Shown here: positions 17,589 through 27,082 of the stretch, one piece after another
How the letters are laid out: each line of letters begins with the position of its first letter
Numbering within the stretch: position 1 is the stretch's first letter
Origin: Desulfosporosinus nitroreducens
GTDB lineage: Bacteria > Bacillota > Desulfitobacteriia > Desulfitobacteriales > Desulfitobacteriaceae
Reading direction: 5' to 3'
Assembly (NCBI RefSeq): GCF_023897015.1
Contig: NZ_JAMHFY010000002.1
Span: 62,001-126,000, forward strand
DNA: 64,000 bases
Program-made: the position numbers and the translations under genes
Notes under the pieces: generated by a model
Told to the model about the DNA's origin: nothing
Seen by the model: only the letters and a program-made list of their open reading frames with translations
Databases searched by the model: none

Positions 17589-17626
17589 AATAAACGCGAA
17601 TAGTCCACGGACTATTCGCGTTTATT
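17589..17626. terminator. Bidirectional terminator between convergent genes
   Basis: Perfect 17-bp inverted repeat (17589-17605 with 17610-17626) around a CACG loop, with T-rich sequence on the plus-strand side and A-rich sequence before it. Serves the 95-residue gene and probably pyk. Confidence 0.85.
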
Positions 17627-17671
17627 CTTATTTTATCACTTATTTAACACGAAACAAACCATACAATTTTG

Positions 17672-19405
17672 TTATAGGATGCTCACTGAACCCTCATACA
17701 TCATGCCTGTTAAGGCATCGACTGTCAAAGTCTGCCCGTTTTCAACCTTGGAAAAGGCATCTGCAGCACCAACAATCGTCGGAATCCCATACTGTAATCC
17801 CGTGATAGCAGCGTGTGAAGTCAAACCGCCCTCTTCAACAACTAATGCTCCCGCACGCGAAATTAAGGGTACAAAACGTGCATCTGTTGACAATGCAATT
17901 AAAACTTCCCCATCGTTGAAAACTTCTTTGTCCGGGAATTGAACTTTCCGTGCTAATCCTGAGTAGGATCTGCGTCCAATTCCAATCCCCTTAGACAAGA
18001 TATTGCCCATTACTTGCACTTTTATCATATTTGTAGAGCCTACCTTGCCAATAGGGACACCGGCGGTAATAACAACGACATCACCAGCGTGAATATAGTT
18101 TTGATTTAATGATGTATTGACCGTGACTGACAACATTTCGTCTGTTCCAGAGCTTTCGGGAACTAGAATGGGTTGTACTCCCCATTGCAAGGATAGCTTT
18201 CTTGCGGTACTTGCAAATGGGGTTGCAGCAATAATCATGGCAATTGGTCGATACTTTGAAATCATACATGCCGTCAACCCAGAATGAGTAGGAGTCAGAA
18301 TCGCAGTCGCCTGTAGGTCTTTTGCTATGGTGTAGCTTGCAAAACTGATCGCTTCGGCAACGTTAAGCTGAGTATAACGCGAGGATACATTATTTAGACA
18401 GGTCTTTTCAGTACGCTTTGCGAGCTTATCCATCATTTGTACTGCTTCAATCGGATATAGTCCTGCAGCAGTTTCACCCGACAACATAATAGCATCCGTT
18501 CCATCCAAAATTGCATTTGCAACATCACTTGCTTCTGCTCTTGTTGGCCTCGGTTGGCGTATCATGGAGTCTAACATTTGAGTGGCGACAATAACAGGTT
18601 TGCCAAGTAAATTACACTTACGAATCATTTCCTTCTGTCTAATAGGGACTTCTTCTACTGGAATTTCAACTCCAAGATCTCCACGTGCAACCATGAGCCC
18701 ATCAGCTACTTCAAGAATGTCATCTAAGTTATTGATTCCTTCCTGGCTCTCGATCTTAGCAATAATATGGACATCTGCCCCCATTTCTTCAACAACCCTG
18801 CGGACGTCCAGAATGTTTAGTGCTTTACGGGTAAAAGAAGCCGCAATAAAGTCAATCCCTTGGGAGATGCCAAAACGAATATCTTCAATATCTCTTTCTG
18901 TGACTGCAGGTAGATCTATAAGTGCATTTGGTGTATTAACTCCTTTCTGAGATTTAAGAATTCCGCCATTTCTAATAATAGTTCGAATAATTTCCTTGTC
19001 CACGGAGGTAACTTCTAAGTCAAGCTGGCCATCATCTATCAGAATATGGCTGCCGGGCTGAATTTTTCGCCATAGCTCAGTATAGGTAATTCCAACCCTC
19101 TGCTGATTTCCAAGGCTAAGATCTGTGTCTAAAATAAACTCAGATCCATTAATCAAAGTAATCCCTTCTTCGGGAACCTTTCCGGTACGTACTTCCGGCC
19201 CTTTAGTGTCCAGCAGTATTCCCAAATGTTTTCCGAATTTAGCCGCTTCCTTCCGTAGAGTCACAATTCTGCGGCTGTGTTCTTCGTGCGTTCCATGGGA
19301 AAAATTCAGTCGAGCAACATCCATCCCAGCTGCTAGAAGTGCTTGAACCTTTTCTTCAGACTCACTTGCCGGACCAATGGTACAGACAATTTTTGTCCTT
19401 CTCAT
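17672..19405 (-). CDS. pyk: Pyruvate kinase with C-terminal PEP-utilising domain
   Basis: Final ATP-forming step of glycolysis: phosphoenolpyruvate plus ADP to pyruvate. At 577 residues it is the long Bacillus-type enzyme. The N-terminus TKIVCTIGPAS binds substrate, ARLNFSHG follows, and IAKIESQEG near 215-225 is the active-site signature with the catalytic Lys; MVARGDLGVEIP lies beyond it. The extra C-terminal domain contains EEGGLTSHAAITG, the swivelling His domain of PEP-using enzymes. AGGAGG precedes the ATG. It starts 19 nt after gap ends and is thus almost certainly co-transcribed with it. Confidence 0.97.
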   Translation of the reverse strand: MRRTKIVCTIGPASESEEKVQALLAAGMDVARLNFSHGTHEEHSRRIVTLRKEAAKFGKHLGILLDTKGPEVRTGKVPEEGITLINGSEFILDTDLSLGNQQRVGITYTELWRKIQPGSHILIDDGQLDLEVTSVDKEIIRTIIRNGGILKSQKGVNTPNALIDLPAVTERDIEDIRFGISQGIDFIAASFTRKALNILDVRRVVEEMGADVHIIAKIESQEGINNLDDILEVADGLMVARGDLGVEIPVEEVPIRQKEMIRKCNLLGKPVIVATQMLDSMIRQPRPTRAEASDVANAILDGTDAIMLSGETAAGLYPIEAVQMMDKLAKRTEKTCLNNVSSRYTQLNVAEAISFASYTIAKDLQATAILTPTHSGLTACMISKYRPIAMIIAATPFASTARKLSLQWGVQPILVPESSGTDEMLSVTVNTSLNQNYIHAGDVVVITAGVPIGKVGSTNMIKVQVMGNILSKGIGIGRRSYSGLARKVQFPDKEVFNDGEVLIALSTDARFVPLISRAGALVVEEGGLTSHAAITGLQYGIPTIVGAADAFSKVENGQTLTVDALTGMMYEGSVSIL

Positions 19406-19424
19406 ACAACAACCTCCTTCTAGC

Positions 19425-20435
19425 TTACAAACCTTTTGTTACAATAAGCTTCACGAAATCTAAAATCCGATTTGAATAGCCCCATTCATTGTCATACCAA
19501 GCTAGAACTTTAGCCATTCGATCTCCCATCATCATGGTTGATAATCCATCAACAATAGAGCTGGCTGGGTTACCATTGAAATCGTGAGAAACTAAAGGTA
19601 ATTCGGTATATTCGAGGTAGCCTTTCATCTTCCCATTAGCAGCTTGCCGTAAGGCAGCGTTTATTTCATCTCTGCTTGTTGGCTTACTTAAATTAACGAC
19701 AAAATCAACCAAAGAAACATTCGGAGTTGGCACTCGTACAGCGAGTCCATTTAATTTACCTTCTAATTCAGGTATCACAAGGGTAACAGCTTTAGCTGCA
19801 CCAGTGGTAGTTGGGATCATCGATTGATAGGCAGCTCTGGATCTGCGCCAGTCTTTGTGCTCTAAGTCTAAAATTCGTTGGTCATTAGTAACTGAATGAG
19901 TAGTCGTCATCATCCCTTGTTCAATCCCAAAGGTATCCAAAAGAACTTTAGCTACAGGAGCAAGACAATTGGTTGTACAAGAAGCATTAGAAACCACATG
20001 ATGTTCTGCAGGATTATACAGATTTTCGTTGACCCCCATTACGATCGTAATATCTTCGTTTTTTGCCGGTGCAGAGATGACGACTTTTTTAGCCCCAGCA
20101 GTAAGATGCTGTGCAGCATCATCACGTTTTGTGAATCGTCCCGTTGATTCAATGACAATATCAACTCCAAGTTTACTCCAAGGCAAGTCTAAAGGATTTT
20201 TTTCAGCGAAGATGTCAATTCGCTTACCATCGATGAGCATTGTGTGTCCATCTATATCTACTGAATTGGGAAGGACACCATGAACTGAATCATACTTAAA
20301 TAAATGGGCTAATAAATCCGGACTTCCTAAATCGTTAATGGCAACTACTTCAAATGGCAGAGTTTGATTAAGCGATGCTCGAAGTGTAAGTCTGCCAATA
20401 CGCCCAAACCCATTTATTGCTACTTTAATACTCAT
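19425..20435 (-). CDS. gap: Glyceraldehyde-3-phosphate dehydrogenase, type I
   Basis: NAD-dependent oxidation and phosphorylation of glyceraldehyde-3-phosphate. 336 residues with the Rossmann motif [10 protein letters not shown] at 7-16, NDLG after the second strand (Asp favours NAD), and the catalytic [12 protein letters not shown]. The C-terminal [12 protein letters not shown] is standard. GAGG precedes the ATG. Upstream about 270 nt are non-coding and no CggR-type regulator is found, unlike Bacillus. It forms a two-gene unit with pyk. Confidence 0.97.
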   Translation of the reverse strand: MSIKVAINGFGRIGRLTLRASLNQTLPFEVVAINDLGSPDLLAHLFKYDSVHGVLPNSVDIDGHTMLIDGKRIDIFAEKNPLDLPWSKLGVDIVIESTGRFTKRDDAAQHLTAGAKKVVISAPAKNEDITIVMGVNENLYNPAEHHVVSNASCTTNCLAPVAKVLLDTFGIEQGMMTTTHSVTNDQRILDLEHKDWRRSRAAYQSMIPTTTGAAKAVTLVIPELEGKLNGLAVRVPTPNVSLVDFVVNLSKPTSRDEINAALRQAANGKMKGYLEYTELPLVSHDFNGNPASSIVDGLSTMMMGDRMAKVLAWYDNEWGYSNRILDFVKLIVTKGL

Positions 20436-20644
20436 ATGTTTAACCTCCTCATAATAATCAAAGATATAATATGTTCATTGTAAAAATAGTTACTCTCCTT
20501 TAACTCTATTCTGTGGATACCAATAAATCCCTGCTCCCCATTTGTATTTCTTCACAGAATTTTCCACATCCGCTTTCATTATCAGAGTTTCTATAAGAGT
20601 TTCATCAATATTGATAGGTAGTTTACCATCTATACTTCCCTAAA

Positions 20645-20681
20645 AAGAAAAAAACTTGCAAGCCAAGGGCTGCAAGTTTAA
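20645..20681 (-). terminator. Rho-independent terminator after the twin-ATPase gene
   Basis: On the minus strand AAACTTGCAGCC pairs with GGCTTGCAAGTTT (one bulged base), then a long T-rich tail. Confidence 0.85.
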
Positions 20682-20708
20682 AATTAATAACTTAACTTTA
20701 CAGATGAG

Positions 20709-21851
20709 CTATAATCTAGATTTAGGTTGGCTTTTTACAACTGCAATTGCTTCATCTTCAACGTAAGATAGGATTTTTTCAAGTACTGACAGCAGTTTAT
20801 TCTCAACCCCCGAGAAGTTCATAGCCGGCACATAGTAGGTTTCCAGTAAGTCATGAGTGGCCTTCGCTTTCTCGGAATTTTTAAGGGCTCTTGTTATATG
20901 TTGGTTAACTCGAATCTGACAATCCCGTATTTCATTGCCACAGTTCTTAATGAGCTCAGTATTATTAAGGCTTTGCTCGAAATTCAAGGGAATAATTTTG
21001 CCCTTAAAATTAGGAGTGTAAGCGTAGGGCTCACAATCAATGACCAAAGCAGTTTTAAGATCCGGAAGAATAATTAGGTCCAGTTGTTCGGGGTCAAGAG
21101 TATTATGGTAATATTCGATACTCAATCCATAGATTGCGGCTCGCTCCGCGATTCTGGAGAGGAAGGTTGACTTACCTGTTCCGGGTTGCCCTTTTAATAT
21201 GTAGAGCGTCTCAGTTTTATTTAGCAATGTATCTATGAACTGGGTTTTTCCTTGTGGAGTATGACCCCAGGCAAATAGATGTCGCTCTGTACCATGGTTA
21301 CTTGACGTAGCTTTAATAATTTCATTTTGCATCTTTAAGGTCAGTTGATTGATCTGACTCCAATCCTGGTATGTTGATGTATAGTACTTCCATTCAGCTA
21401 AGGCAATTTTTGCTTCCTTTAAAGCGAAGTACGCTCTTTGAAAATAGCTGTTGACTTTCAAATTGCAATCTATGATTTTTCCTCTTGATTTCTTAATCAT
21501 ATCTTCGTTCCAGTATTCTCCGAGATTAATTATTTCATCTACAGCACCTGGATTTTTCGGATCCACAATATGGGGCGCTGTTCCGTCCAATAAGCCAATC
21601 TTAAGTTCAGGAATGACTATCCCATCAATAGATCCGTTGTCTGACGAACAACAATGGTACTCAATATCATACCCCCGATCTAACATGGATTGACCAATCT
21701 TTTTCATAAATGATGATTTACCTACGCCAGGTCCCCCTTTGAGAACAAAGATATGGTTAGCGTTTTGTTCAATCATATAATGGTAGAATGAATAGAAACC
21801 TTGTGATGTTACTGCTCCAGGAAATACCTTCTTAATATGTGCATTCGACAT
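20709..21851 (-). CDS. Protein with two P-loop ATPase domains
   Basis: 380-residue cytoplasmic protein made of two similar halves. Each half opens with a short lead-in and a Walker A: GGPGVGKSSFMKKIG in the first, GQPGTGKSTFLSRIA in the second. Both halves then have a histidine-bearing strand (EYHCC and EYYHN) and an acidic strand before a variable helical stretch. The start is the ATG at 21851 with GGAGGAG upstream; the frame extends 12 codons further without support. It resembles a family of uncharacterised clostridial and Bacillus ATPases of similar length. Function unknown; it is a single-gene unit bounded by terminators. Confidence 0.75.
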   Translation of the reverse strand: MSNAHIKKVFPGAVTSQGFYSFYHYMIEQNANHIFVLKGGPGVGKSSFMKKIGQSMLDRGYDIEYHCCSSDNGSIDGIVIPELKIGLLDGTAPHIVDPKNPGAVDEIINLGEYWNEDMIKKSRGKIIDCNLKVNSYFQRAYFALKEAKIALAEWKYYTSTYQDWSQINQLTLKMQNEIIKATSSNHGTERHLFAWGHTPQGKTQFIDTLLNKTETLYILKGQPGTGKSTFLSRIAERAAIYGLSIEYYHNTLDPEQLDLIILPDLKTALVIDCEPYAYTPNFKGKIIPLNFEQSLNNTELIKNCGNEIRDCQIRVNQHITRALKNSEKAKATHDLLETYYVPAMNFSGVENKLLSVLEKILSYVEDEAIAVVKSQPKSRL

Positions 21852-21958
21852 ATAGTATACTCCTCCTTTATTGCATCTGCATAACATTTCTATTCAGATA
21901 GGCAAGTTCATGTTCCGGATTTTAAAAATATCTAATCTCTTGAAAAGATCTGAATACA

Positions 21959-21986
21959 AAAAGACCGACTAATTAGTCGGTCTTTT
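21959..21986 (-). terminator. Rho-independent terminator after the Fe-S oxidoreductase
   Basis: Perfect palindrome AAAAGACCGACT-AATT-AGTCGGTCTTTT downstream of the oxidoreductase stop. Being A/T-flanked on both sides, it could work in both directions. Confidence 0.9.
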
Positions 21987-22034
21987 ATATTGGACAATCT
22001 TACACTTTTAAAATAAACACTCTTAATGAGTAAA

Positions 22035-24077
22035 TTATAATGCTTTTTCTAAAATTTCAGCTACATCTAATGCCTTTAATTCTTCCCCAACTTCACGAGC
22101 AGCTATGCCGTCAGCGAACATGGTGAGACAGAATGGGCACGCAGTTCCGACATAGTCTGGTTTTACAGCAATGGCCTCGTCGGTGCGCATTTCATTGATC
22201 CGTTGTCCTTCATGCTCTTCCAGCCACATACGGCCTCCACCAGCACCGCAACAGAAACTCTTCTCGCCAGTGTGCGCCATTTCCTTGATATTCAGACCAA
22301 CTGCTTTAAGCAATTCACGAGGTTGTTCGTAAATCTCATTGTAACGGCCCAGATAACAAGAATCGTGATAGGTGACGGTCTTTTTGTCCGCGTTAGACAG
22401 CTTGAGTTTTCCGGACTTAACTAGATCTAATAGGAATACGGTATGGTGAATAACTTCAAAGTTACCGCCTAATTGTGGATATTCGTTCTTTAAGAAGTTA
22501 TAGCAGTGAGGGCATTGAGTAATGATTTTTTTAACTCCGTAATTGTTCATAACTTCAATGTTCTCAGTGGCTAAAGAATAGAATAAATACTCGTTTCCTA
22601 ATTTACGAGCTGAGTCACCACAGCATTTCTCTTCATTTCCCAGTATGGCAAAATGAACACCTGCAGTTTGGAGCAACTTAACAAGAGCAGCGGAAACTTT
22701 TTGATTGCGTGCATCAAATGCTCCTGAACATCCGGGCCAATATAAATACTCTGCCGTAGGATCTTCTTCGAAGGTTTTAACCCCAAGACCTGTAATAAAA
22801 TCAGCACGTGTTGTCCAGCCAATACCCCATGGGTTTCCGTTATTCTCCATGTTTTTGAAAGCTAATTGTGCTTCAGCAGGGAATCTTGTCTCCATAAGGA
22901 CGAGATTACGACGCATATCAATCGTTTTATCAACATGTTCTACGAACACAGGACATTGTTGCTCGCAAGAACGACATGTGGTACAAGCCCAAAGGTCATC
23001 TTCAGGTATCACTTCACCAATGAGTGCCCGACCAGTCCATTCTTCCGTCTCTTCAGACTCGCTTGCTGCGGCAGCTTCTTGGCCGGCAGCTTGAGCTAAG
23101 ACTTTATTTTGAGCTTGAACAGCAGCACCCGTTTCTTCCATAAGAACTCGCATATCTTGGATAATGCGTTTCGGGTTAAGGTGTTTACCGCTCAAGTGTG
23201 CGGGACAGTTATCTTGGCAACGTCCGCAACGTACACAAACATCTGTATTAAACAATGCCTTCCAGGAAAACTCACGTAATTGGCTTTTGCCAAAGGTTTC
23301 CAGGCTCTCATCTTCAAAGTCAATTGGCTCAGGAATACCAATCGGGCCACGGTTGCGGAAGAACTGATTGAGTGGACCCAACAGTACATGGAAAAGCTTA
23401 GAGTATGGGAAATAAGCAATGAATGCCATCGCTAAGGCGAGATGTAACCACCAGAGGAAAACGTGTAAAGATAAAAGTTGAGCTTCATTAAGCATAGCTT
23501 TTAGCGGGATAGACATCCATTGTCCGACAAAAGCATACCCAGCCCAAGGATCCGGTACTACAGCGATGCGTGCCCCTTGGATGACAAAGCCTGTTAATAA
23601 AATGGTAAATAATAAGACAAGTGTTATTGCATCGTCAGGTTTATTATCTAAACGATCCGGCCTTTGGATATACCGACGGTATGCTGCAACAACGATTCCT
23701 ATTAGAGCTGCAAGTCCAAACAAGTTTGCTGTTACTTTAATGAAAAGGTAAAGCCAACCGTGGAAAATGTTTATGGCGAAATCTGCTTGAAGAGTGATAA
23801 TGGCAGTTGCAAAAGCTAAGAACAAAAATCCATAGAAAATTCCAGCATGCATCATACCCGGATAACCATCTTTAAGAATTCGTTTGTGGGCAAAGGTGTA
23901 AACTATTACGTCTTTGATTCCTGGCCAAACGTCTTTCCATCGATTATCAGGTTGTCCTAATTTCCAAAGCTTAACTCGTTTATACACTCCATAAACGAAG
24001 ATAGCAAGTGCAATGATAAAGAATAAATAAAGCCAATTATGTCCTTCAACGTTCCAATACACTTGACGTGTTGCCAT
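22035..24077 (-). CDS. Membrane-bound Fe-S oxidoreductase partner of ETF
   Basis: 680-residue protein that probably passes electrons between the adjacent EtfAB and the quinone pool. The N-terminal 260 residues hold about six membrane helices resembling the cytochrome b subunit of nitrate reductase. Two 4Fe-4S sites follow: CVRCGRCQDNCPAH and CTTCRSCEQQCPVF. Then come two CCG cysteine-rich domains of the HdrB/GlpC/DsrK type (YWPGCSGAFDAR with CCGDSAR; DSCYLGRY with FCCGAGGGRMW). It is the last gene of an etfB-etfA-oxidoreductase operon. The menaquinone link is inference from family knowledge. Confidence 0.9.
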   Translation of the reverse strand: MATRQVYWNVEGHNWLYLFFIIALAIFVYGVYKRVKLWKLGQPDNRWKDVWPGIKDVIVYTFAHKRILKDGYPGMMHAGIFYGFLFLAFATAIITLQADFAINIFHGWLYLFIKVTANLFGLAALIGIVVAAYRRYIQRPDRLDNKPDDAITLVLLFTILLTGFVIQGARIAVVPDPWAGYAFVGQWMSIPLKAMLNEAQLLSLHVFLWWLHLALAMAFIAYFPYSKLFHVLLGPLNQFFRNRGPIGIPEPIDFEDESLETFGKSQLREFSWKALFNTDVCVRCGRCQDNCPAHLSGKHLNPKRIIQDMRVLMEETGAAVQAQNKVLAQAAGQEAAAASESEETEEWTGRALIGEVIPEDDLWACTTCRSCEQQCPVFVEHVDKTIDMRRNLVLMETRFPAEAQLAFKNMENNGNPWGIGWTTRADFITGLGVKTFEEDPTAEYLYWPGCSGAFDARNQKVSAALVKLLQTAGVHFAILGNEEKCCGDSARKLGNEYLFYSLATENIEVMNNYGVKKIITQCPHCYNFLKNEYPQLGGNFEVIHHTVFLLDLVKSGKLKLSNADKKTVTYHDSCYLGRYNEIYEQPRELLKAVGLNIKEMAHTGEKSFCCGAGGGRMWLEEHEGQRINEMRTDEAIAVKPDYVGTACPFCLTMFADGIAAREVGEELKALDVAEILEKAL

Positions 24078-24103
24078 TCTTTCCTCTCCTTACCCTATTT
24101 AAG

Positions 24104-24125
24104 GAAGCGCCTTGAGAGGCGCTTC
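24104..24125 (-). other. Intercistronic hairpin between etfA and the oxidoreductase gene
   Basis: GAAGCGCCT/AGGCGCTTC, 9 bp with a 4-nt loop and no T-run. It is more likely to set relative transcript stability or partial attenuation than to end transcription. Confidence 0.55.
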
Positions 24126-24140
24126 GCTAAATGTTTTTCC

Positions 24141-25130
24141 TTATTCATTAACCAATTTCTTAAACTCTTCAGTTAGTAAGGGAACGACTTCAAATAGGTC
24201 GCCAACAATACCGTAATCCGCAACATTAAAGATGTTAGCTTCAGGGTCTTTGTTAATGGCTACAATGAATTTTGAAGATCCCATACCAGCCAAGTGCTGG
24301 ATTGCTCCAGAAATTCCGCAAGCGATATAAAGAGTCGGGGCAACAGTTTTACCTGTTTGTCCAACTTGGAATTTGTGTTCTTTCCAACCAGAGTCTACTG
24401 CAGCGCGTGAAGCTCCGACAGCTGCACCGACTACATCAGCCAAATCTTCTAGAATGTTATAATTCTCAGGACCCTTCATGCCGCGTCCACCAGAAACAAT
24501 GATGTTTGCCTCAGTAAGCTCTGGACGCTTAGAAGCAGCAATTGCTACTTCCTTAAGAATAGCCACTAAGTCAGCAGCATCGATCTCTGCTGCTTCTTTA
24601 ACTACCTCAGCTTGACGAGCAGCATCTGGAGCTGCTACTGGGAAGGTATTAGGACGAATCGTAGCCATAATCGGACGAACATTTGAGGTGAGATGAGCAA
24701 ATGCTTTACCGGCATAAATTGGGCGTTTGAAGGTTAAGAAGCTATTAGAATCTGCTTCCATACCTGTGCAGTCTGAAGCCAAGCCGACTCCAAGACGTTG
24801 TGCTAACCGCGGAGCCAAATCTTTACCGACAGCGGTATTTCCAATTAAAACAGCCTGAGGCTCTTCTTTTCGGATGAGCTTATTGAGTACGGACGTATAA
24901 GCTCCTGTGGTATATTCAGCCAACTTTGCATCATCAATCAGTATTACTTTGTCTGCTCCGCTAGCGGTAACAGTTGCAGCAAGTTCGTCAATACCTTGTC
25001 CGAGCACAACTGCTACTACTGGCTCCCCTGTTGCATCAGCAATTTTACGAGCTTGGCTGAGAAGTTCTAATGAAACTTTACGAATTTGCAAGTTGCGTTG
25101 TTCGACAATAATCATAATCCCTTTAGCCAT
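24141..25130 (-). CDS. etfA: Electron transfer flavoprotein alpha subunit
   Basis: FAD-binding subunit of ETF, 329 residues, without the N-terminal ferredoxin found in the second EtfA of this window. The C-terminal FAD domain shows [42 protein letters not shown] and [16 protein letters not shown], the usual EtfA order. GGGAGG precedes the ATG. It follows etfB by 14 nt and precedes the membrane Fe-S oxidoreductase, an arrangement seen in anaerobes that oxidise acyl-CoA or lactate; the electron donor dehydrogenase is not in the window. Confidence 0.95.
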   Translation of the reverse strand: MAKGIMIIVEQRNLQIRKVSLELLSQARKIADATGEPVVAVVLGQGIDELAATVTASGADKVILIDDAKLAEYTTGAYTSVLNKLIRKEEPQAVLIGNTAVGKDLAPRLAQRLGVGLASDCTGMEADSNSFLTFKRPIYAGKAFAHLTSNVRPIMATIRPNTFPVAAPDAARQAEVVKEAAEIDAADLVAILKEVAIAASKRPELTEANIIVSGGRGMKGPENYNILEDLADVVGAAVGASRAAVDSGWKEHKFQVGQTGKTVAPTLYIACGISGAIQHLAGMGSSKFIVAINKDPEANIFNVADYGIVGDLFEVVPLLTEEFKKLVNE

Positions 25131-25144
25131 GTTAATTCCTCCCT

Positions 25145-25918
25145 TTACAGAACCTTAGCTTCTTCACGCAAGAGTTTTGCTAATTCATTTGCAGCTTGTG
25201 CCGCATCACCGGCAAGTTTTCGTCCACCTTGGCGAGGAGTAGGTAAACTGTATTCATTAATAATCATCTTTGGTGACAAATCTCCAGCGCTTAATCCAAG
25301 ATCAGCAAGGGTTAACGTTTGTAATGGTTTCTTTTTAGCCTTCATAATGCCTGCAACAGATGGATAGCGAGGTTCATTCAACCCTTTTTGCGCAGTTATT
25401 ACGGCTGGGAAACTAACTTCAATCGTCTCAGTCCCGCCATCAATTTCACGAGTTGCAGTTGCTTGTGTTCCAGCAACTTCGAGCTTAAGAACGCTACTGA
25501 CCGAAGGAATACTTAATGCCTCTGCTAAACGAACTGCAATTTGGCTTGCACCATCATCAATAGCAATACGTCCAACTAAAATGACATCATATGGAACTTG
25601 GGCAATCGCTTTAGCCAAGATCTGAGCTCGACCATACTCATCAGTATTGTCTACTTCAGGATCGTTAACCAATATACCTTTATCTATTCCCATCGCCAAT
25701 GCAGTGCGGATGGCTTCTTGTGCACGAGGACCTCCCATACTTACGACGGTCACTTCGCCACCAAACTTTTCCTTAAGCTTAATTCCTTCTTCAATGGCAA
25801 ACTCATCGTAAGGGTTGATAATTAAATTAACCCCATTGGCATCGATTTTACCGTTACCATCTAATACGATTTTAGCCTCAGTATCAAATGTTTGTTTGAT
25901 GAAAACGACAATATTCAC
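25145..25918 (-). CDS. etfB: Electron transfer flavoprotein beta subunit
   Basis: 257-residue AMP/FAD-binding partner of EtfA. MNIVVFIKQTFDTEAKI at the N-terminus, VNLIINPYDEFAIEEGIKLKE, and the segment LVGRIAIDDGASQIAVRLAEAL are typical; the usual Asp-Gly-Asp turn appears as IDDGASQ. Start is GTG behind GGGGG. It is the first gene of the etfBA-oxidoreductase operon. A candidate promoter with an upstream palindrome lies about 500 nt away (26425-26469), leaving an unusually long leader. Confidence 0.94.
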   Translation of the reverse strand: MNIVVFIKQTFDTEAKIVLDGNGKIDANGVNLIINPYDEFAIEEGIKLKEKFGGEVTVVSMGGPRAQEAIRTALAMGIDKGILVNDPEVDNTDEYGRAQILAKAIAQVPYDVILVGRIAIDDGASQIAVRLAEALSIPSVSSVLKLEVAGTQATATREIDGGTETIEVSFPAVITAQKGLNEPRYPSVAGIMKAKKKPLQTLTLADLGLSAGDLSPKMIINEYSLPTPRQGGRKLAGDAAQAANELAKLLREEAKVL

Positions 25919-26424
25919 ACTGTTTCCCCCTTACTGCAACAAAATTAATACTTTCAGAATATGACTCTTGATAACAATGCATTAAAACTCACTGATACCT
26001 GTGACAGACGAGGTGACGAGCCTCACTCAAGATAACTTCGTCTCTGACTGGTAAAGTCCTCCTCCATTAGACAACAACACTGAAATTTTTCATAACACCC
26101 CCCATAAATGCGTGAGAAGGAATTTATTTTCCAACACAAGTATTGTAGACTCTGACTAGACACAGGCTAAGCAGAGTTACCAGCAAAATCCCTGGATATA
26201 ACTCACGAATATAATTTGTTTCACATATGCAATTAATAGATTAACAACAATACAACCATGACTTGAAGTTTATAGTAACAAAATGCACAATCTATAATAC
26301 TACCGTCTTCTCACAAAATAAGACTAGCATTGTGTGCTCAATAAGTCAATATGACGATAATTAAGAAATCTTATAGCGAAATTATTCATAAAATGAATTT
26401 TTAAATAAACGAACTCTAGTCCTT
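25919..26424 (-). other. Long leader region upstream of etfB
   Basis: About 500 nt between the candidate promoter and the etfB start with no gene. On the minus strand there are two tiny frames with good ribosome sites (an 8-codon and an overlapping 14-codon frame near 26010-26090) and a possible stem pairing AGACGA with TCGTCT near 26000-26040. No known riboswitch is recognised. Confidence 0.4.
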
Positions 26425-26469
26425 ATTATATATGACATTTTAACAAGTGTTGTCAGGATTGGTGACAAC
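26425..26469 (-). promoter_or_regulatory. Candidate activator-dependent promoter for etfB
   Basis: A perfect palindrome GTTGTCA-N7-TGACAAC (26449-26469) is followed on the minus strand by TATAAT (26425-26430). The palindrome centre falls about 41 nt upstream of the predicted start point, the place where class II Crp/Fnr-type activators bind, and no good -35 hexamer is present. The Crp/Fnr regulator gene at 27083 is an obvious candidate but this is inference. Confidence 0.5.
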
Positions 26470-26592
26470 AAATATATTTGTCTATTCTGACTATTCGACC
26501 AATACACGCCAAATCCTTCTTTCTCGACAACTATATTTTAAATAGATACATCACCAAATGTTATAGAAGAGGTTAATGGTTTAATCTATAAA

Positions 26593-26620
26593 GAGGAGTA
26601 AGTTTTTATGCTTACTCCTC
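26593..26620 (-). terminator. Hairpin after the 41-residue gene
   Basis: GAGGAGTAAG (26593-26602) pairs with CTTACTCCTC (26611-26620), 10 bp with an 8-nt A/T loop; the T-run on the minus strand is weak. Confidence 0.65.
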
Positions 26621-26631
26621 CTCGTTTAAGG

Positions 26632-26757
26632 TTAAGTGGTTTTATGGGGCAACGTTTTTTGAATATTACGTTCTTTATGTGTGTCAAACTCCTGATAATG
26701 AGGATCTCTAACTGTGACTGATGCTTTTGCACGTGATACTTTTTTATGAGCTCCCAT
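26632..26757 (-). CDS. Small basic protein of 41 residues
   Basis: Too short for most gene finders but well formed: AAAGGGTGG upstream of ATG, 41 codons, TAA, then a hairpin 12 nt later. The product starts MGAHKKVSRAKASVTVRDPH and ends IQKTLPHKTT; it is rich in Lys, His and Arg with no hydrophobic segment or cysteine. It is not recognised as a ribosomal or spore protein. It lies alone between the etfB promoter and the Crp/Fnr gene. Confidence 0.6.
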   Translation of the reverse strand: MGAHKKVSRAKASVTVRDPHYQEFDTHKERNIQKTLPHKTT

Positions 26758-26866
26758 TACAATCCACCCTTTCCACTAATCAAGCGAAACTTGAAACTAG
26801 TTTTCCCGTATCAAACAATGCTATTCTAATAGAAATCTGTTAAATAGTGTAAGACAGTTCAAATTC

Positions 26867-26980
26867 TTTATCAATTCAAAGAAGAGTCCCAATTCTATAG
26901 GTGGGTTTTCCTTCTTCAGCTTCGGTGACGAAAGTCTCGATGTTCAGCTTTAGCTGAACGAGTTCACTACAGATTTAAGG
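26867..26980 (-). repeat. Palindromic dispersed repeat, copy C
   Basis: Diverged copy of the repeat at 13531. It keeps AAGTCTCGATGTTCA and ACGAGTTCACTA, the perfect inner hairpin GTTCAGCT/AGCTGAAC (26942-26949, 26952-26959), and a TTTATCAATTC end; the outer hairpin arms have decayed. It lies upstream of the Crp/Fnr gene. Confidence 0.6.
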
Positions 26981-27082
26981 AAGCTTTTCAAAAACTCTCT
27001 GTTGTCATGCTATAATAGTAAAAGCAAATTCTAAAATAATGATTATACGTAAGGAACTCTCAATTATGGCCGGAGGGATAAA

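Noticed and set aside
18582-18950. 122-codon plus-strand frame opposite pyk
   Set aside because: Shadow of the pyk coding sequence with no ribosome site; the same holds for the 129-codon frame at 22705-23094 and the 133-codon frame at 53034-53435.
20691-20717. TTAACTTTACAGATGAGCTATAAT as another Pho-type promoter
   Set aside because: Boxes are not 11 bp apart, the -10 spacing is 7 nt, and it points into the 3' end of the twin-ATPase gene.
26010-26090. Two overlapping mini-frames (8 and 14 codons) in the etfB leader
   Set aside because: They have ribosome sites but no regulatory codon runs or attenuator hairpin that would make a leader peptide convincing.
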